Source: DASSNU01 sp035701265 (GTDB lineage Bacteria > Gemmatimonadota > Gemmatimonadetes > Gemmatimonadales > Gemmatimonadaceae). Taken from it: DNA of 64,000 bases. The DNA lies in assembly GCA_035701265.1 (NCBI GenBank), contig DASSNU010000016.1, positions 1-64,000 of the forward strand. The letters run 5' to 3'. Positions 1 through 7,921 of this stretch are shown one piece after another (within the stretch, counting starts at the first letter, position 1; each line of letters starts with the position of its first letter). Made by a program: the position numbers and the translations under genes. The notes under the pieces were generated by a model that saw only the letters and a program-made list of their open reading frames with translations, had not been told where the DNA came from and ran no database searches.

Positions 1-102
1 GTGGGGCTCATCGGCTACATCCTGTACGAGGCACGACACCAGGCGCGGGCCATGGACCGCACGAGAATTCCGGACGACCCCGAACGTGAGAGGTCAGGAT
101 AA
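1..102 (+). CDS. C-terminal tail of an unidentified protein (5' truncated)
   Basis: Frame 1 is open from the first base to a TAA at 100-102 and gives 33 residues. They start with a hydrophobic GLIGYILYEAR segment and end in a charged tail rich in Arg, Asp and Glu. This looks like the last membrane helix and cytoplasmic tail of a membrane protein that begins upstream of the window. A GTG lies at base 1, but nothing suggests it is the true start. The family cannot be identified from so short a piece. Confidence 0.55.
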   Translation: MGLIGYILYEARHQARAMDRTRIPDDPERERSG

Positions 103-297
103 CATCGAGCCATCCGTGGCTCTCCCCCGTGATGCCACCAGCTGCCGACCCGATACAGCGGAAATGTGAGTGCGCATCCATCCATCGGGTCCACGGGGCC
201 ACTTCAGCGAGAAAGGCGATGCGACGTGCGTGCCCAGAGTCTCACATGCTCGCGATTCTGGAGCCCAGCGATTACCGCAGCTCTCCCGGAGTCTTCT

Positions 298-723
298 ATG
301 ACACAGCTTCGCAGCAGACGGGCTTGGGGTGGGACCCTGGTGTGCCTACTGCTTCCTACGTTTGGATGCAGTAACCCATCAGCGACCAGGATAGAAGTTC
401 GTACGATTGAGGCACGTGGGAATACTCCTGTGGAGGCAAGGTTCGCCCAGATCCGTCAATTTGCGACACCAACTGGTTGGGCAGGAGTCAAGACGCAGTT
501 GCGTGCCCGGTTTCCGTCGCTTACGGACTCCATGATTGAGAGCAATCTTGGTATCGCTGCTGAAATTGTGGTCGCTGAGACTGGCGAGGGTTCCGTTACG
601 CGAACGCCAGTACTACGACTACGAGCGCGCTCGGCGCCCGGGTTCGATGCCAAGCAGGTCATCGATGCCGCCGTAGAGATCTTGGAACCGCAAGTCAACG
701 CAGCAGCGAATACTGCGCAGTGA
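298..723 (+). CDS. Putative lipoprotein, unknown function, lower GC than its surroundings
   Basis: Encodes 141 residues. The N-terminus has Arg residues, a hydrophobic stretch and LPTFGC at about residues 19-24, a weak lipobox that would make Cys24 the lipidated residue. The rest is soluble alpha/beta-like sequence with no motif I recognise. I chose ATG 298 because it places the signal peptide at the N-terminus; the same frame is open upstream to 166, but that extension is unlike a coding start. Base composition is close to 50-55 % GC against about 70 % around it, so the gene may be a recent acquisition or weakly selected. Function unknown. Confidence 0.5.
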   Translation: MTQLRSRRAWGGTLVCLLLPTFGCSNPSATRIEVRTIEARGNTPVEARFAQIRQFATPTGWAGVKTQLRARFPSLTDSMIESNLGIAAEIVVAETGEGSVTRTPVLRLRARSAPGFDAKQVIDAAVEILEPQVNAAANTAQ

Positions 724-983
724 TACTACCGACCCGATAGCTATTCGCTTGACTTGATCGAAGGGTGGAGCATGATACGCTGCGCCGCAGGTACAGGCAG
801 CACGTGACACTTCCCGATACCGCGCGAGCCTCGGCTGGACCACGTGCGAGAACGTTCTCCAACCTCGCGCCTGTCGCCGCGCCCCACCTCGCGCTACTCT
901 TCGGGTGAGCTCGCGCCGATCGGCACGGCACGCACACGCCGGGTCCAGCGATCGGCAACGCGCCCCGACTCGACGCCCAACAC

Positions 984-1997
984 GTGCCCGACGCCGTCAC
1001 CCCACCCCACCAGCACCCCGAAGTCCACCCCGAGCCGAACTTCGATCCGGTCCACCGCTTCTCGGCGTGGCTGGAGCGCATGGGGAAGGCGGAAGCCACC
1101 GTCGAGGCGTATCACGCCGACGTGGCGGACCTGGTGCGCGCGTTCGCGCCGCGCCCCGCGGAGGAGCTGCTCGCCGCGGATCTCGATGCCTATCTCACCG
1201 CACGCGCGGAGCACGAGAAGTGGGCGACGTCCACGGTGCGGCGGCATCTGCACGCGATCAAGGCGTTCTACCGCTACATGGTGAGCGAGGAGCGGCTGCG
1301 CGCGCCCGGGCCCGCGGAATCGCTGGCCGAGCCGGTGCTCGAGAGCGCGGAGCCGTTCGTGATCTCCGAGGACGATGCGAACCGGCTCTTCTCCTATCTC
1401 GAAGCGCGTGCGCGGCGTGACGACGGCGCCGCCGAACGGATGGATCTTGCGCTCTACGGGCTCTGCTACCACGCGGCGCTGCTCATCTCCGAGGTGGTGG
1501 GGCTCGCCACCAGCGCCGTGCACGGGGGCCCGGAGGTGATGCGGTTGGAGGTCGTGGGGCGCCGCGGCGAGGAGAGCACGGTGCGCGTGGAGCCGCCCGC
1601 GTCGCGGTGGATCGCGCGATGGCTGGCCGAGCGTCCCGCGCCGCGCTACAAGCGGCATCGCCCGTTCGTGTTCATCCATCCGCGCACGCGCGTGCACACG
1701 TCGCGGCAGCGTGCGTGGGACCGGCTCAAGCGGTTGGCAGCCGCGGCGGGTCTCGACGACGAAGTGGCCGCGCGGATCACGCCGCACACGCTGCGGCACT
1801 CGCGCGCGGCGCGGCTGGTGGAGCGCGCGCAGGGAGTGGCCGAGGTGCGCGAGGCGCTGCGGCAACGCTCCCCGCGCCACGCGGCGAAGTATCTCGCCAG
1901 CCGGGCACCACTCACCGGTCGAGCACCGATTACCGGCCGAGCACCAACTTCCGGCAACGCGGGCGCTCGTGCTCGCCGCCCGCATGGTGCGGCATGA
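984..1997 (+). CDS. Tyrosine recombinase-like (XerC/XerD family) protein with lost catalytic residues
   Basis: 337 residues with the two-part phage-integrase layout: an N-terminal SAM-like DNA-binding domain (about 20-110) and a catalytic-type domain (about 125-305). The HxxR box is present as TPHTLRHS (His268, Arg271), and the nucleophile-position tyrosine is Tyr303 in AAKYL. Two hallmark residues are replaced. The first Arg of the GLRxSE box is Leu167 (ALLISE), and the His/Trp nine residues before the tyrosine is Gln294. The hairpin Lys is also not evident. The C-terminal tail is a short repeat (see the repeat entry). The 3' end overlaps the ccmA start, so it is probably co-transcribed with ccmA. 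It may bind DNA without recombining it; active-site placement rests on my manual alignment. Confidence 0.7.
   Translation: MPDAVTPPHQHPEVHPEPNFDPVHRFSAWLERMGKAEATVEAYHADVADLVRAFAPRPAEELLAADLDAYLTARAEHEKWATSTVRRHLHAIKAFYRYMVSEERLRAPGPAESLAEPVLESAEPFVISEDDANRLFSYLEARARRDDGAAERMDLALYGLCYHAALLISEVVGLATSAVHGGPEVMRLEVVGRRGEESTVRVEPPASRWIARWLAERPAPRYKRHRPFVFIHPRTRVHTSRQRAWDRLKRLAAAAGLDDEVAARITPHTLRHSRAARLVERAQGVAEVREALRQRSPRHAAKYLASRAPLTGRAPITGRAPTSGNAGARARRPHGAA
1901..1954 (+). repeat. Three tandem 18-bp units in the recombinase-like gene
   Basis: Units at 1901-1918, 1919-1936 and 1937-1954 share the pattern CGaGCACC...CCGG and encode repeats of the form (S/G)RAPxTG. The length is a multiple of three, so copy-number change would keep the frame. 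Confidence 0.75.
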
Positions 1998-2754
1998 TCC
2001 GGCGGCACGTCAGGTGAGCGCGACCGTCCCGGTGCGCAGCGCCGCGGAACCGTTGGTCGAAGCGCGCGCGCTCCGCCGCAGCTTTGCCGGCCGGCGTGCG
2101 GTGAACGACGTCTCCCTCATGCTCCACGGTGGAGAGTGCCTCGCGCTCTTCGGGCCGAACGGGGCGGGGAAGACGACGTTGCTCCGTCTCCTCGCCGGTC
2201 TCCTCAAGCCGAGCGCGGGCTCGGCGCGCGTGGCGGGCGTGTCGCTCCCCGGCGGCGCCGCGGCGCGCGCGGTGGTGGGGCTCATCTCGCACCAGACCAT
2301 GCTCTACGGCGCGCTCACCGCGGCGGAGAACGTCGAGCTCGCCGCGCAATTGCACGGCATGGCGAACGCGCGCGACGCCGCCGTGGCCGCGCTCGAGCGG
2401 ATGCGCATCGCGCACCGGGCGCAGTCGCCCGTGCGCTTCCTGAGCCGCGGGATGCAGCAGCGCGTCTCGATCGCCCGCGCGATGGTCCACGCGCCGCGTG
2501 TGGTGTTGCTCGATGAGCCGTACACCGGGCTGGACGCCGGTGGCGCGGCAGCGCTCACTGAGCTGCTGCAACAGCTCCGCTCTTCCGGCGCCGCGCTGGT
2601 GTTGGTGACGCACGCGCTGGCCGAAGGGCTGGCGCTCGCCACGCACGCTGGGATCATGCACGGCGGGCGGCTGGTGCGCACGGAGCCGCGCGAGGCGATC
2701 GATGCGTCCGCGTATCCCGATCTCTACCGGGAGCTCACGGCCGGTGAGCAGTAG
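1984..2754 (+). CDS. ccmA: Cytochrome c maturation / heme exporter ABC ATPase CcmA
   Basis: ABC-type ATPase that, with CcmB and CcmC, drives release and transfer of heme to the periplasmic chaperone CcmE for c-type cytochrome assembly. Visible motifs are Walker A GPNGAGKTT (about 57-65 from ATG 1984), the signature LSRGMQQR, Walker B VVLLDEPYTGLD and a switch His in VTHA. The length (256 aa) is slightly above the family norm because of a variable N-terminus. GTG 2014 is an equally possible start and would remove 10 residues; neither has a strong ribosome site. The gene overlaps the recombinase-like gene upstream and ccmB downstream. Assignment to CcmA rather than a generic ABC-2 ATPase rests on the ccmB and ccmC neighbours. 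Confidence 0.85.
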   Translation: MVRHDPAARQVSATVPVRSAAEPLVEARALRRSFAGRRAVNDVSLMLHGGECLALFGPNGAGKTTLLRLLAGLLKPSAGSARVAGVSLPGGAAARAVVGLISHQTMLYGALTAAENVELAAQLHGMANARDAAVAALERMRIAHRAQSPVRFLSRGMQQRVSIARAMVHAPRVVLLDEPYTGLDAGGAAALTELLQQLRSSGAALVLVTHALAEGLALATHAGIMHGGRLVRTEPREAIDASAYPDLYRELTAGEQ

Positions 2755-3517
2755 CGCTCCTGTGGACGGGACGCGCGGCGCACGCGCACACGGCGGTGCG
2801 GAGGCGGACGCCACCCGGCCGGCCGCCGCGCCGCGCGTTCCCGGCCTCCTCGCCACCGCGCTCATCATCGCGCGCAAGGATCTCGCGATCGAGTTCCGCA
2901 CGCGCACGGCGTTCTTCTCCGCGCTCGTCTTCGCGCTGCTCGGGATCGTCGTCTTCTACTTCGCGTGGGATCCCACGTCGGTCGCGGCGTTCGAGCTCGC
3001 GCCGGGTGTGCTCTGGGTCATCTTCACCTTCTCGGGACTCCTCGCGCTGCAGCGGTCGTTCTCCCTCGAGCTCATGGACCGCGCGATCGACGGCGTGCTC
3101 TCCTCTCCCGCGCCGCGCGAGGCGGTGTATCTGGGGAAGGTGATCGCCAACCTGGTGTTCGTCGGCGCGGTGCAGGTGGTGGCGATCCCCGCGGTGGGAC
3201 TCTTCTACAACGTCCCCCTCGCCCCGGTGGCCGGCGGGCTCGCGTTGGTGGCGGCGCTGGCGGCGGTTGGTCTCGTGGCGGTGGGGACGCTCTTCAGCGC
3301 GATTACCGTCAACACACGCCTCTCGGAGCTGCTCCTTCCGGTGCTGTCGCTCCCGTTTTTCGTGCCGATCGTCGTTCCCGCCGCGCAGAGTACGGCGCGG
3401 ATGCTCGCCGGCCGGCCGGTGGCGGAATCGCTCCCCTGGTTGAAACTGCTCATTGCGTTCGACATCGTCTTTCTCATCTCCTGCGCGCTGGCATTTCCGT
3501 ACACCCTGGAGGAATGA
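2744..3517 (+). CDS. ccmB: Heme exporter membrane protein CcmB
   Basis: Membrane subunit paired with CcmA. It has about six hydrophobic segments after an N-terminal ALIIARKDLAIEFRTRTAFF stretch, and FSGLLALQRSF and LFSAITVNTR segments typical of CcmB. GTG 2744 is chosen because it overlaps the ccmA stop by 11 bases and has GGGAG 10 bases upstream. The 40 residues before the first helix are a poorly conserved, Ala/Arg-rich leader. A GGAGG near the 3' end serves as the ribosome site of ccmC, which follows directly. Confidence 0.87.
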   Translation: MSSSAPVDGTRGARAHGGAEADATRPAAAPRVPGLLATALIIARKDLAIEFRTRTAFFSALVFALLGIVVFYFAWDPTSVAAFELAPGVLWVIFTFSGLLALQRSFSLELMDRAIDGVLSSPAPREAVYLGKVIANLVFVGAVQVVAIPAVGLFYNVPLAPVAGGLALVAALAAVGLVAVGTLFSAITVNTRLSELLLPVLSLPFFVPIVVPAAQSTARMLAGRPVAESLPWLKLLIAFDIVFLISCALAFPYTLEE

Positions 3518-4219
3518 GTGGCACGTGCGTCGCACGACGCAACCCCGTCACTGACCACGGGACTCGATGGCCTCATGCTGCTGGCAGTGCTCGCGGTGCT
3601 CGCCACCGTGGTGCGCGCCGCGGAGTTCACCCCCATCGAGGCCAATCAGGGGATCGCCCAGAAGATCTTCTACCTGCACGCCCCCGCGGCGTGGGTGGCG
3701 TTTCTCGCCTTCGGTCTGGTGGCCATCTCCGGCGCGCTCTACCTCTGGCTACGCGACATCCGCCTGGACCGCTTTGCGGAGAGCTCCGCGGAGGTCGGAG
3801 TCGTGTTCACCACCGTGGTGCTCATCACCGGGCCGCTGTGGGGAAAACCGGTGTGGGGGACGTGGTGGACGTGGGATGCGCGTCTCACGCTCACGCTCTT
3901 CCTCTGGTTCGTCTACGTGGGATATCTGGTGCTCCGCGGCGCGCTGGAAGATCGCGCCGCGCGCGCACGCTACGCGGCGGTGCTCGGCATCCTGGGCGCG
4001 CTGCTCATCCCGTTCATCCACCTGAGCGTCTATCTCGTCCACACGCTGCATCCGCAACCGATCGTGCTCAAGCCGTCGCGTCCCTCACTGCCGAACAGCA
4101 TGCTCTGGACGTTGCTCCTCGCCTTTGTGGCGTTCACACTGCTGTACATCGCCTTCGTCCGGCAGCGCTACCGGCTGGCATCGCTGCGCGACGCGGCGGA
4201 TGCCCTGGAGCACGAATGA
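3518..4219 (+). CDS. ccmC: Heme handling protein CcmC (cytochrome c assembly)
   Basis: 233-residue polytopic membrane protein with the tryptophan-rich motif WGTWWTWDARLT, the diagnostic heme-handling (WWD) motif of CcmC/CcsA proteins, plus external His residues (YLHAPAAW and HTLHPQ). It presents heme to CcmE in the Ccm pathway. It starts with GTG 3518, directly after the ccmB stop, with GGAGG at 3507-3511. The short length and six apparent helices fit CcmC rather than the longer CcmF. The ccmE, ccmF and ccmH functions are not in this window. Confidence 0.92.
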   Translation: MARASHDATPSLTTGLDGLMLLAVLAVLATVVRAAEFTPIEANQGIAQKIFYLHAPAAWVAFLAFGLVAISGALYLWLRDIRLDRFAESSAEVGVVFTTVVLITGPLWGKPVWGTWWTWDARLTLTLFLWFVYVGYLVLRGALEDRAARARYAAVLGILGALLIPFIHLSVYLVHTLHPQPIVLKPSRPSLPNSMLWTLLLAFVAFTLLYIAFVRQRYRLASLRDAADALEHE

Positions 4220-4389
4220 TGCAGCCCGTCCCGCAGAACGCGGCGTACTACCACGCCGCCTACGTCGCCGCGCTGGCGATCTACGCCGCGTACGCGCTCT
4301 CGCTTCGCATCCGCGGGAACCGCGCGGTGGAGCGGCTACGCACCCTCACCGCGCACCGGGAATCCGGAACGACGGAACGCGCTCCGTAG
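4216..4389 (+). CDS. ccmD: Small CcmD-like membrane protein
   Basis: 57 residues. One membrane helix (YVAALAIYAAYALSLRIR) is followed by a basic, cytoplasmic-looking tail. ATG 4216 overlaps the ccmC stop (ATGA), which is translational coupling typical of ccm operons. CcmD is a small single-span protein that helps release holo-CcmE from CcmABC. The family is poorly conserved, so the assignment rests on size, topology and position. Confidence 0.65.
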   Translation: MMQPVPQNAAYYHAAYVAALAIYAAYALSLRIRGNRAVERLRTLTAHRESGTTERAP

Positions 4390-4645
4390 ACGGCACCGTA
4401 GTCCCCGCATTGTAGCTCCGGTGCCGGAGCGCCTGCTTCATAGCGGCTGCTTCGTACCTCCCGCGTCGGAGCTCCCGCTTTGTAGCCCGAGTCGCGCTGT
4501 TACCGCCGCGTACCGCGCCTCGGGGCTCCGTACGCGTGCCGGGCGGCGGTAGCCCGGTTGTTGCGAGAGCGAATCCGGAGAGATCGTGCCGGCGCTGCGC
4601 CTCGCGTGTGTGCCGCCGGTGCGCCACCGATGCCTCCGGCACGCC

Positions 4646-5800
4646 ATGAAGCTCGTCATCTTCGGACTCTCGGCCAGCTCGTCCTGGGGAAACGGCCACG
4701 CCACGCTCTGGCGGGGGATGGCGCGCGCGCTCGCCGCACGCGGGCACGACCTCGTGTTCTTCGAGAGGGATGTCCCCTACTACGCGGCGCACCGCGATCT
4801 GTGGACGCTCCCCGGCGGCGGGGAGTTGGTGCTCTACCCGTCGTGGGACGACGCGCTGCCGCTCGCGCGCCGGCACCTCGCCGAGGCGGATGCGGGCATC
4901 GTGACGTCGTATTGTCCCGACGGCGTTGCCGCGTCGGAGCTCGTGCTCTCGTCTGCGGCGCCGGTGCGCGTCTTCTACGATCTGGACACGCCGGTCACGC
5001 TCTTCCGTCTGCGAGAGGGGCTGGACGTTCCCTACCTCCCTCCGTACGGACTGGGAGAGTTCGACCTCGTGCTCGGCTTCACGGGCGGCAGCGCGCTCCA
5101 CGAGCTGCGCACGCGGCTGGGTGCGCGCGTGGTGGCGCCGTTGTACGGAAGCGTGGATCCCGATGTCCATCGCGCGGTCGCTCCCGTGGATGCTTACCGC
5201 GCGGAGCTGTCCTACATCGGGACGTACGCCGCCGACCGGCAGGCAACGCTCGAGATGCTCTTTCACCGCGCCGCGCAGCGTATGCCCTCGCGCCGTTTCC
5301 TCCTTGCCGGCGCGCAGTATCCCGCGGATTTCCCGTGGGCGGAGAACATCTTCTTCGTCCGGCATCTCCCGCCCGCGGAGCACGCAGCCTTCTACTGCTC
5401 ATCGCGTCTCACGCTGAACGTCACGCGCCAGGCGATGGCCGAGATGGGGTGGTGTCCTTCGGGACGGCTGTTCGAGGCGGCGGCGTGCGGCGTGCCGGTG
5501 CTCACCGACGGATGGGAGGGGCTGTCGGAGTTCTTCGAGCCTGAACGGGAGGTACTGGTCGCGTCGTCCACTGCGGATGCGATCGCCGCGGTGGAGCGCA
5601 GCGACGCGGAGCTCGCGGTCATCGGGCGCAGCGCGCGCGAGCGGGCGTTGGGATCGCACACCGCCATGCACCGCGCCGCGGAGCTGGAGAACCTGCTGGA
5701 GCGCGCGCGCTCGTCGAGCGATCGGCTCGCCACCGCTCCATCGCTCCTCTCCGTGGGAGGAGCTGCATCACTGGGAGCAGAGGGGCGCGATGCGCTCTGA
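4646..5800 (+). CDS. Glycosyltransferase, CgeB-like (GT-B fold)
   Basis: 384-residue cytosolic protein. It starts with the beta-strand/Gly pattern MKLVIFGLSASSSWGNGHA of a GT-B N-terminal domain. The C-terminal half has LNVTRQAM, then GRLFEAAACGVPVLTD followed by a Glu-rich donor-site region, the pattern seen in CgeB/Glyco_trans_1_2 glycosyltransferases. An open frame continues 20 codons upstream, but ATG 4646 is where family similarity begins. The downstream sugar nucleotidyltransferase overlaps it by 11 bases, so the two probably act in one surface-glycan pathway. The sugar and acceptor cannot be told. Confidence 0.8.
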   Translation: MKLVIFGLSASSSWGNGHATLWRGMARALAARGHDLVFFERDVPYYAAHRDLWTLPGGGELVLYPSWDDALPLARRHLAEADAGIVTSYCPDGVAASELVLSSAAPVRVFYDLDTPVTLFRLREGLDVPYLPPYGLGEFDLVLGFTGGSALHELRTRLGARVVAPLYGSVDPDVHRAVAPVDAYRAELSYIGTYAADRQATLEMLFHRAAQRMPSRRFLLAGAQYPADFPWAENIFFVRHLPPAEHAAFYCSSRLTLNVTRQAMAEMGWCPSGRLFEAAACGVPVLTDGWEGLSEFFEPEREVLVASSTADAIAAVERSDAELAVIGRSARERALGSHTAMHRAAELENLLERARSSSDRLATAPSLLSVGGAASLGAEGRDAL

Positions 5801-6698
5801 CTCCGGACGTGACGATGCCGTCATGCGCGCGAGGGTGGAGGATGCGGGGGCGTTGCGGCGCGCGGCGGAGTCCGGTCATGCGCGCACGGTGTGGGGGGTG
5901 ATCCCCGCGGCAGGTGCGGGGAGTCGGATCCAGCCGCTCGCCTTCTCCAAGGAGCTGCTCCCGGTGGGGAGTCGCATGGAGGACGGCGTGGAGCGTCCCC
6001 GCGCGGTGAGCGAATATCTGGTCGAGCGCATGCTGCTCGCCGGCGCCACGAACATCTGCTTCGTCGTCTCGCCGGAAAAGACGGACATCGTGCAGTACTA
6101 TGGCGGGAGCGTGGGGAGCGCGCACGTCTGCTACACCGTGCAACCGGTCCCGGCCGGGCTGTGCGATGCGATCTTCCGCACGCGTGCTCTCGTGCGTCCC
6201 GCTGATGGGGTGATCGTGGGACTGCCGGATACCGTCTGGTTGCCCGCCGACGCGTTGCGCGCGCTCCCGGCCGACGTGCTCGCATTCCTGCTCTTCCCGG
6301 TGGATCGTCCCGAGCTGTTCGACGCGGTGCTCACCGAGCCGGGCGGGGGCGTGCGCGAGATTCAGGTGAAGCGCACCGAGCCGGACTCGCACTGGATCTG
6401 GGGCGCGTTCGCGATGCCGGGGCACGTGCTGGCCGAGCTCGGCGCGTTGTGGGACGAGCGTGGGCATCGCGATGAGTACTTCGGTACGCTGGTGAACGCG
6501 TACCTGGAGCGCGGCGGGAGCGCTGTGGGCGTTCGCGCCGGGCGCACGTACGTGGACGTGGGGACGTTGCACGGGTATCGACGCGCGATCGATGCGCTGG
6601 AGGGGGCGCAGCGCGAGTCGGCGCTCCGCGAGGCGGGTGACGTGCCCCGCCCCGGCGGAACACCGTTCGCGCGCGCCGTGGGGCACCCCGCGCCGTAG
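5790..6698 (+). CDS. Sugar-1-phosphate nucleotidyltransferase (GalU/RfbA type)
   Basis: 302 residues with the nucleotidyltransferase signature WGVIPAAGAGSRIQPLAFSKELLPVG near the N-terminus, split here as GAGSR followed by the SKE lysine. Downstream are a nucleotide-binding GLPDTVW segment and a YVDVGT motif near the end. The enzyme would join a sugar-1-phosphate to UTP or dTTP. ATG 5790 overlaps the glycosyltransferase gene and has an AGAGGGG ribosome site. The first 30 residues precede the catalytic core and are not conserved-looking. Substrate specificity is not evident. Confidence 0.8.
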   Translation: MRSDSGRDDAVMRARVEDAGALRRAAESGHARTVWGVIPAAGAGSRIQPLAFSKELLPVGSRMEDGVERPRAVSEYLVERMLLAGATNICFVVSPEKTDIVQYYGGSVGSAHVCYTVQPVPAGLCDAIFRTRALVRPADGVIVGLPDTVWLPADALRALPADVLAFLLFPVDRPELFDAVLTEPGGGVREIQVKRTEPDSHWIWGAFAMPGHVLAELGALWDERGHRDEYFGTLVNAYLERGGSAVGVRAGRTYVDVGTLHGYRRAIDALEGAQRESALREAGDVPRPGGTPFARAVGHPAP

Positions 6699-6802
6699 CA
6701 CGATCGAGCGCGACGCGCGGCCGCGCGCCATGTCCCCCATCGCCATCGACCCCGCCCGCCACGCACACGGCCGCCACGCACACGGCCGCCGCGCGCGGCG
6801 CG

Positions 6803-7591
6803 TCAGCGTCCCGACGTCACCCGATCGCGCCCGCCGCTCGACGTCCGACGCCCGGACGTGCTCGCGTTCTCCCGCTCCGTGTGCCGAGGAACCTCGCGCT
6901 CCTCATCGCGCCCGAACAGCTTGTCGAAGAAGCCGTGCTCCACGTGCAGCTCGTTGTGCACGTCGCGCACGCCGAAGACGTCTTCCGCCAGGTCTTCGGC
7001 CAGCCGCTTGGCGTGACGATCGTCCACCGTGCCGGTGAGCGTCACCTCTCCATTCTCCACCTTCACCTCCACGCCGCTGGCGTCCAGCTCGGGGCTCCAC
7101 GTCAGCCGGTCGTTCACATCCTCGCGGATGCGCTCGTCGCTGCGCGTGTAGCCGCGCGGTCCCCGCCCCGCGTAGTTCGATCCCGCGCGCGACCGTTCGG
7201 CGGACGCACCGTATCCGTAACCGCCGTAGCCGTACCCGGTGTACCCGCGATAGTCACCGTACGCGCCGTACCCACCGAACGACGGGCCGTATCCCACGCC
7301 ATAGCCGTAGCCGCCGAAATTCGGCTGCGCGGCGCCCCATCCTCCTCCGTACCGCGCGCGCCAGTCGCGCGGCTCATTCTCTCCCCAGTGTTGCGTGCCG
7401 TACCCCCACCACTCTGGATTCCGCGACGCGTATGGGCCGCGATCGTACTCCGTGCCGTAGTACCGGTTCGCGTACGCACGATCGCCGTAGCGCGGACGAT
7501 CGTCGGAATATCTGTCGCCGGCGTTCCAGTTGCCGGAGCGATCGTAGTCGCCGCGCTCGTTTCTCTCGCGATCGTAGTCTCTGTTCGCCAT
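6803..7591 (-). CDS. BON-domain protein with Gly/Tyr-rich N-terminal region
   Basis: 262 residues. The first 150 are highly polar, then rich in Gly, Tyr, Arg and Asp (many YGGYGYG-like runs) and probably disordered. Residues about 155-222 form a BON domain (KVENGEVTLTGTVDDRHAKR, AEDLAEDVFGVRDVHNEL), a fold linked to membrane or lipid association and often induced by osmotic stress. A basic Ser/Thr/Arg tail follows. ATG 7591 has a good GGAGGG ribosome site; the frame stays open to 7870 but without coding character. No signal peptide is seen, so it is probably cytoplasmic or peripheral. Its partner is unknown. Confidence 0.8.
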   Translation of the reverse strand: MANRDYDRERNERGDYDRSGNWNAGDRYSDDRPRYGDRAYANRYYGTEYDRGPYASRNPEWWGYGTQHWGENEPRDWRARYGGGWGAAQPNFGGYGYGVGYGPSFGGYGAYGDYRGYTGYGYGGYGYGASAERSRAGSNYAGRGPRGYTRSDERIREDVNDRLTWSPELDASGVEVKVENGEVTLTGTVDDRHAKRLAEDLAEDVFGVRDVHNELHVEHGFFDKLFGRDEEREVPRHTERENASTSGRRTSSGGRDRVTSGR

Positions 7592-7921
7592 GGTGTACCC
7601 TCCGTCATCGGCGCGCCTGCACGCGCGTGAATGCCTTCGTGGCGCCGCCGGAGAGAGGGCCCGCGCGGCGCGACCGGGACTGGCCGGCAGCATCAAGGCA
7701 CGTACCGCAACGCGCTGCGGACACCGACTCGCCCACGGTCGGCGTGGAATGCGGCTCGCATCGTGGATGCAGTGCGGGACGTAGTCGGCGTCCCCAGGAT
7801 GCGCGATCGCCCCCGCGGCGCGGCGAGGGCGATGCGATGTGCGCGCAGGCGAGGGCGATGCGGGGTACACCTGCGATCTGGCAGCGACGACGCCGGGGGC
7901 CGGCGCGCGCTGCTGTGCGCG
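7592..7921. other. 330-base spacer without a supported gene
   Basis: Lies between two minus-strand genes and probably holds the BON gene promoter and the peptidase 3' end. It contains a 15-bp direct repeat at 7822-7836 and 7848-7862. Open frames here lack a ribosome site and any recognisable product. Confidence 0.5.

Noticed and set aside
749..778. TTGACT/TGATAC promoter-like pair before the recombinase-like gene
   Set aside because: The -10 matches consensus poorly and the spacing is 18 bases; not strong enough to list.
984..1997. Integrative element or prophage starting at the recombinase-like gene
   Set aside because: No attachment repeat, tRNA or phage genes nearby, and the gene leads straight into the ccm operon.
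7822..7862. Possible short CRISPR-like array
   Set aside because: Only two 15-bp copies with an 11-base spacer; a simple direct repeat.
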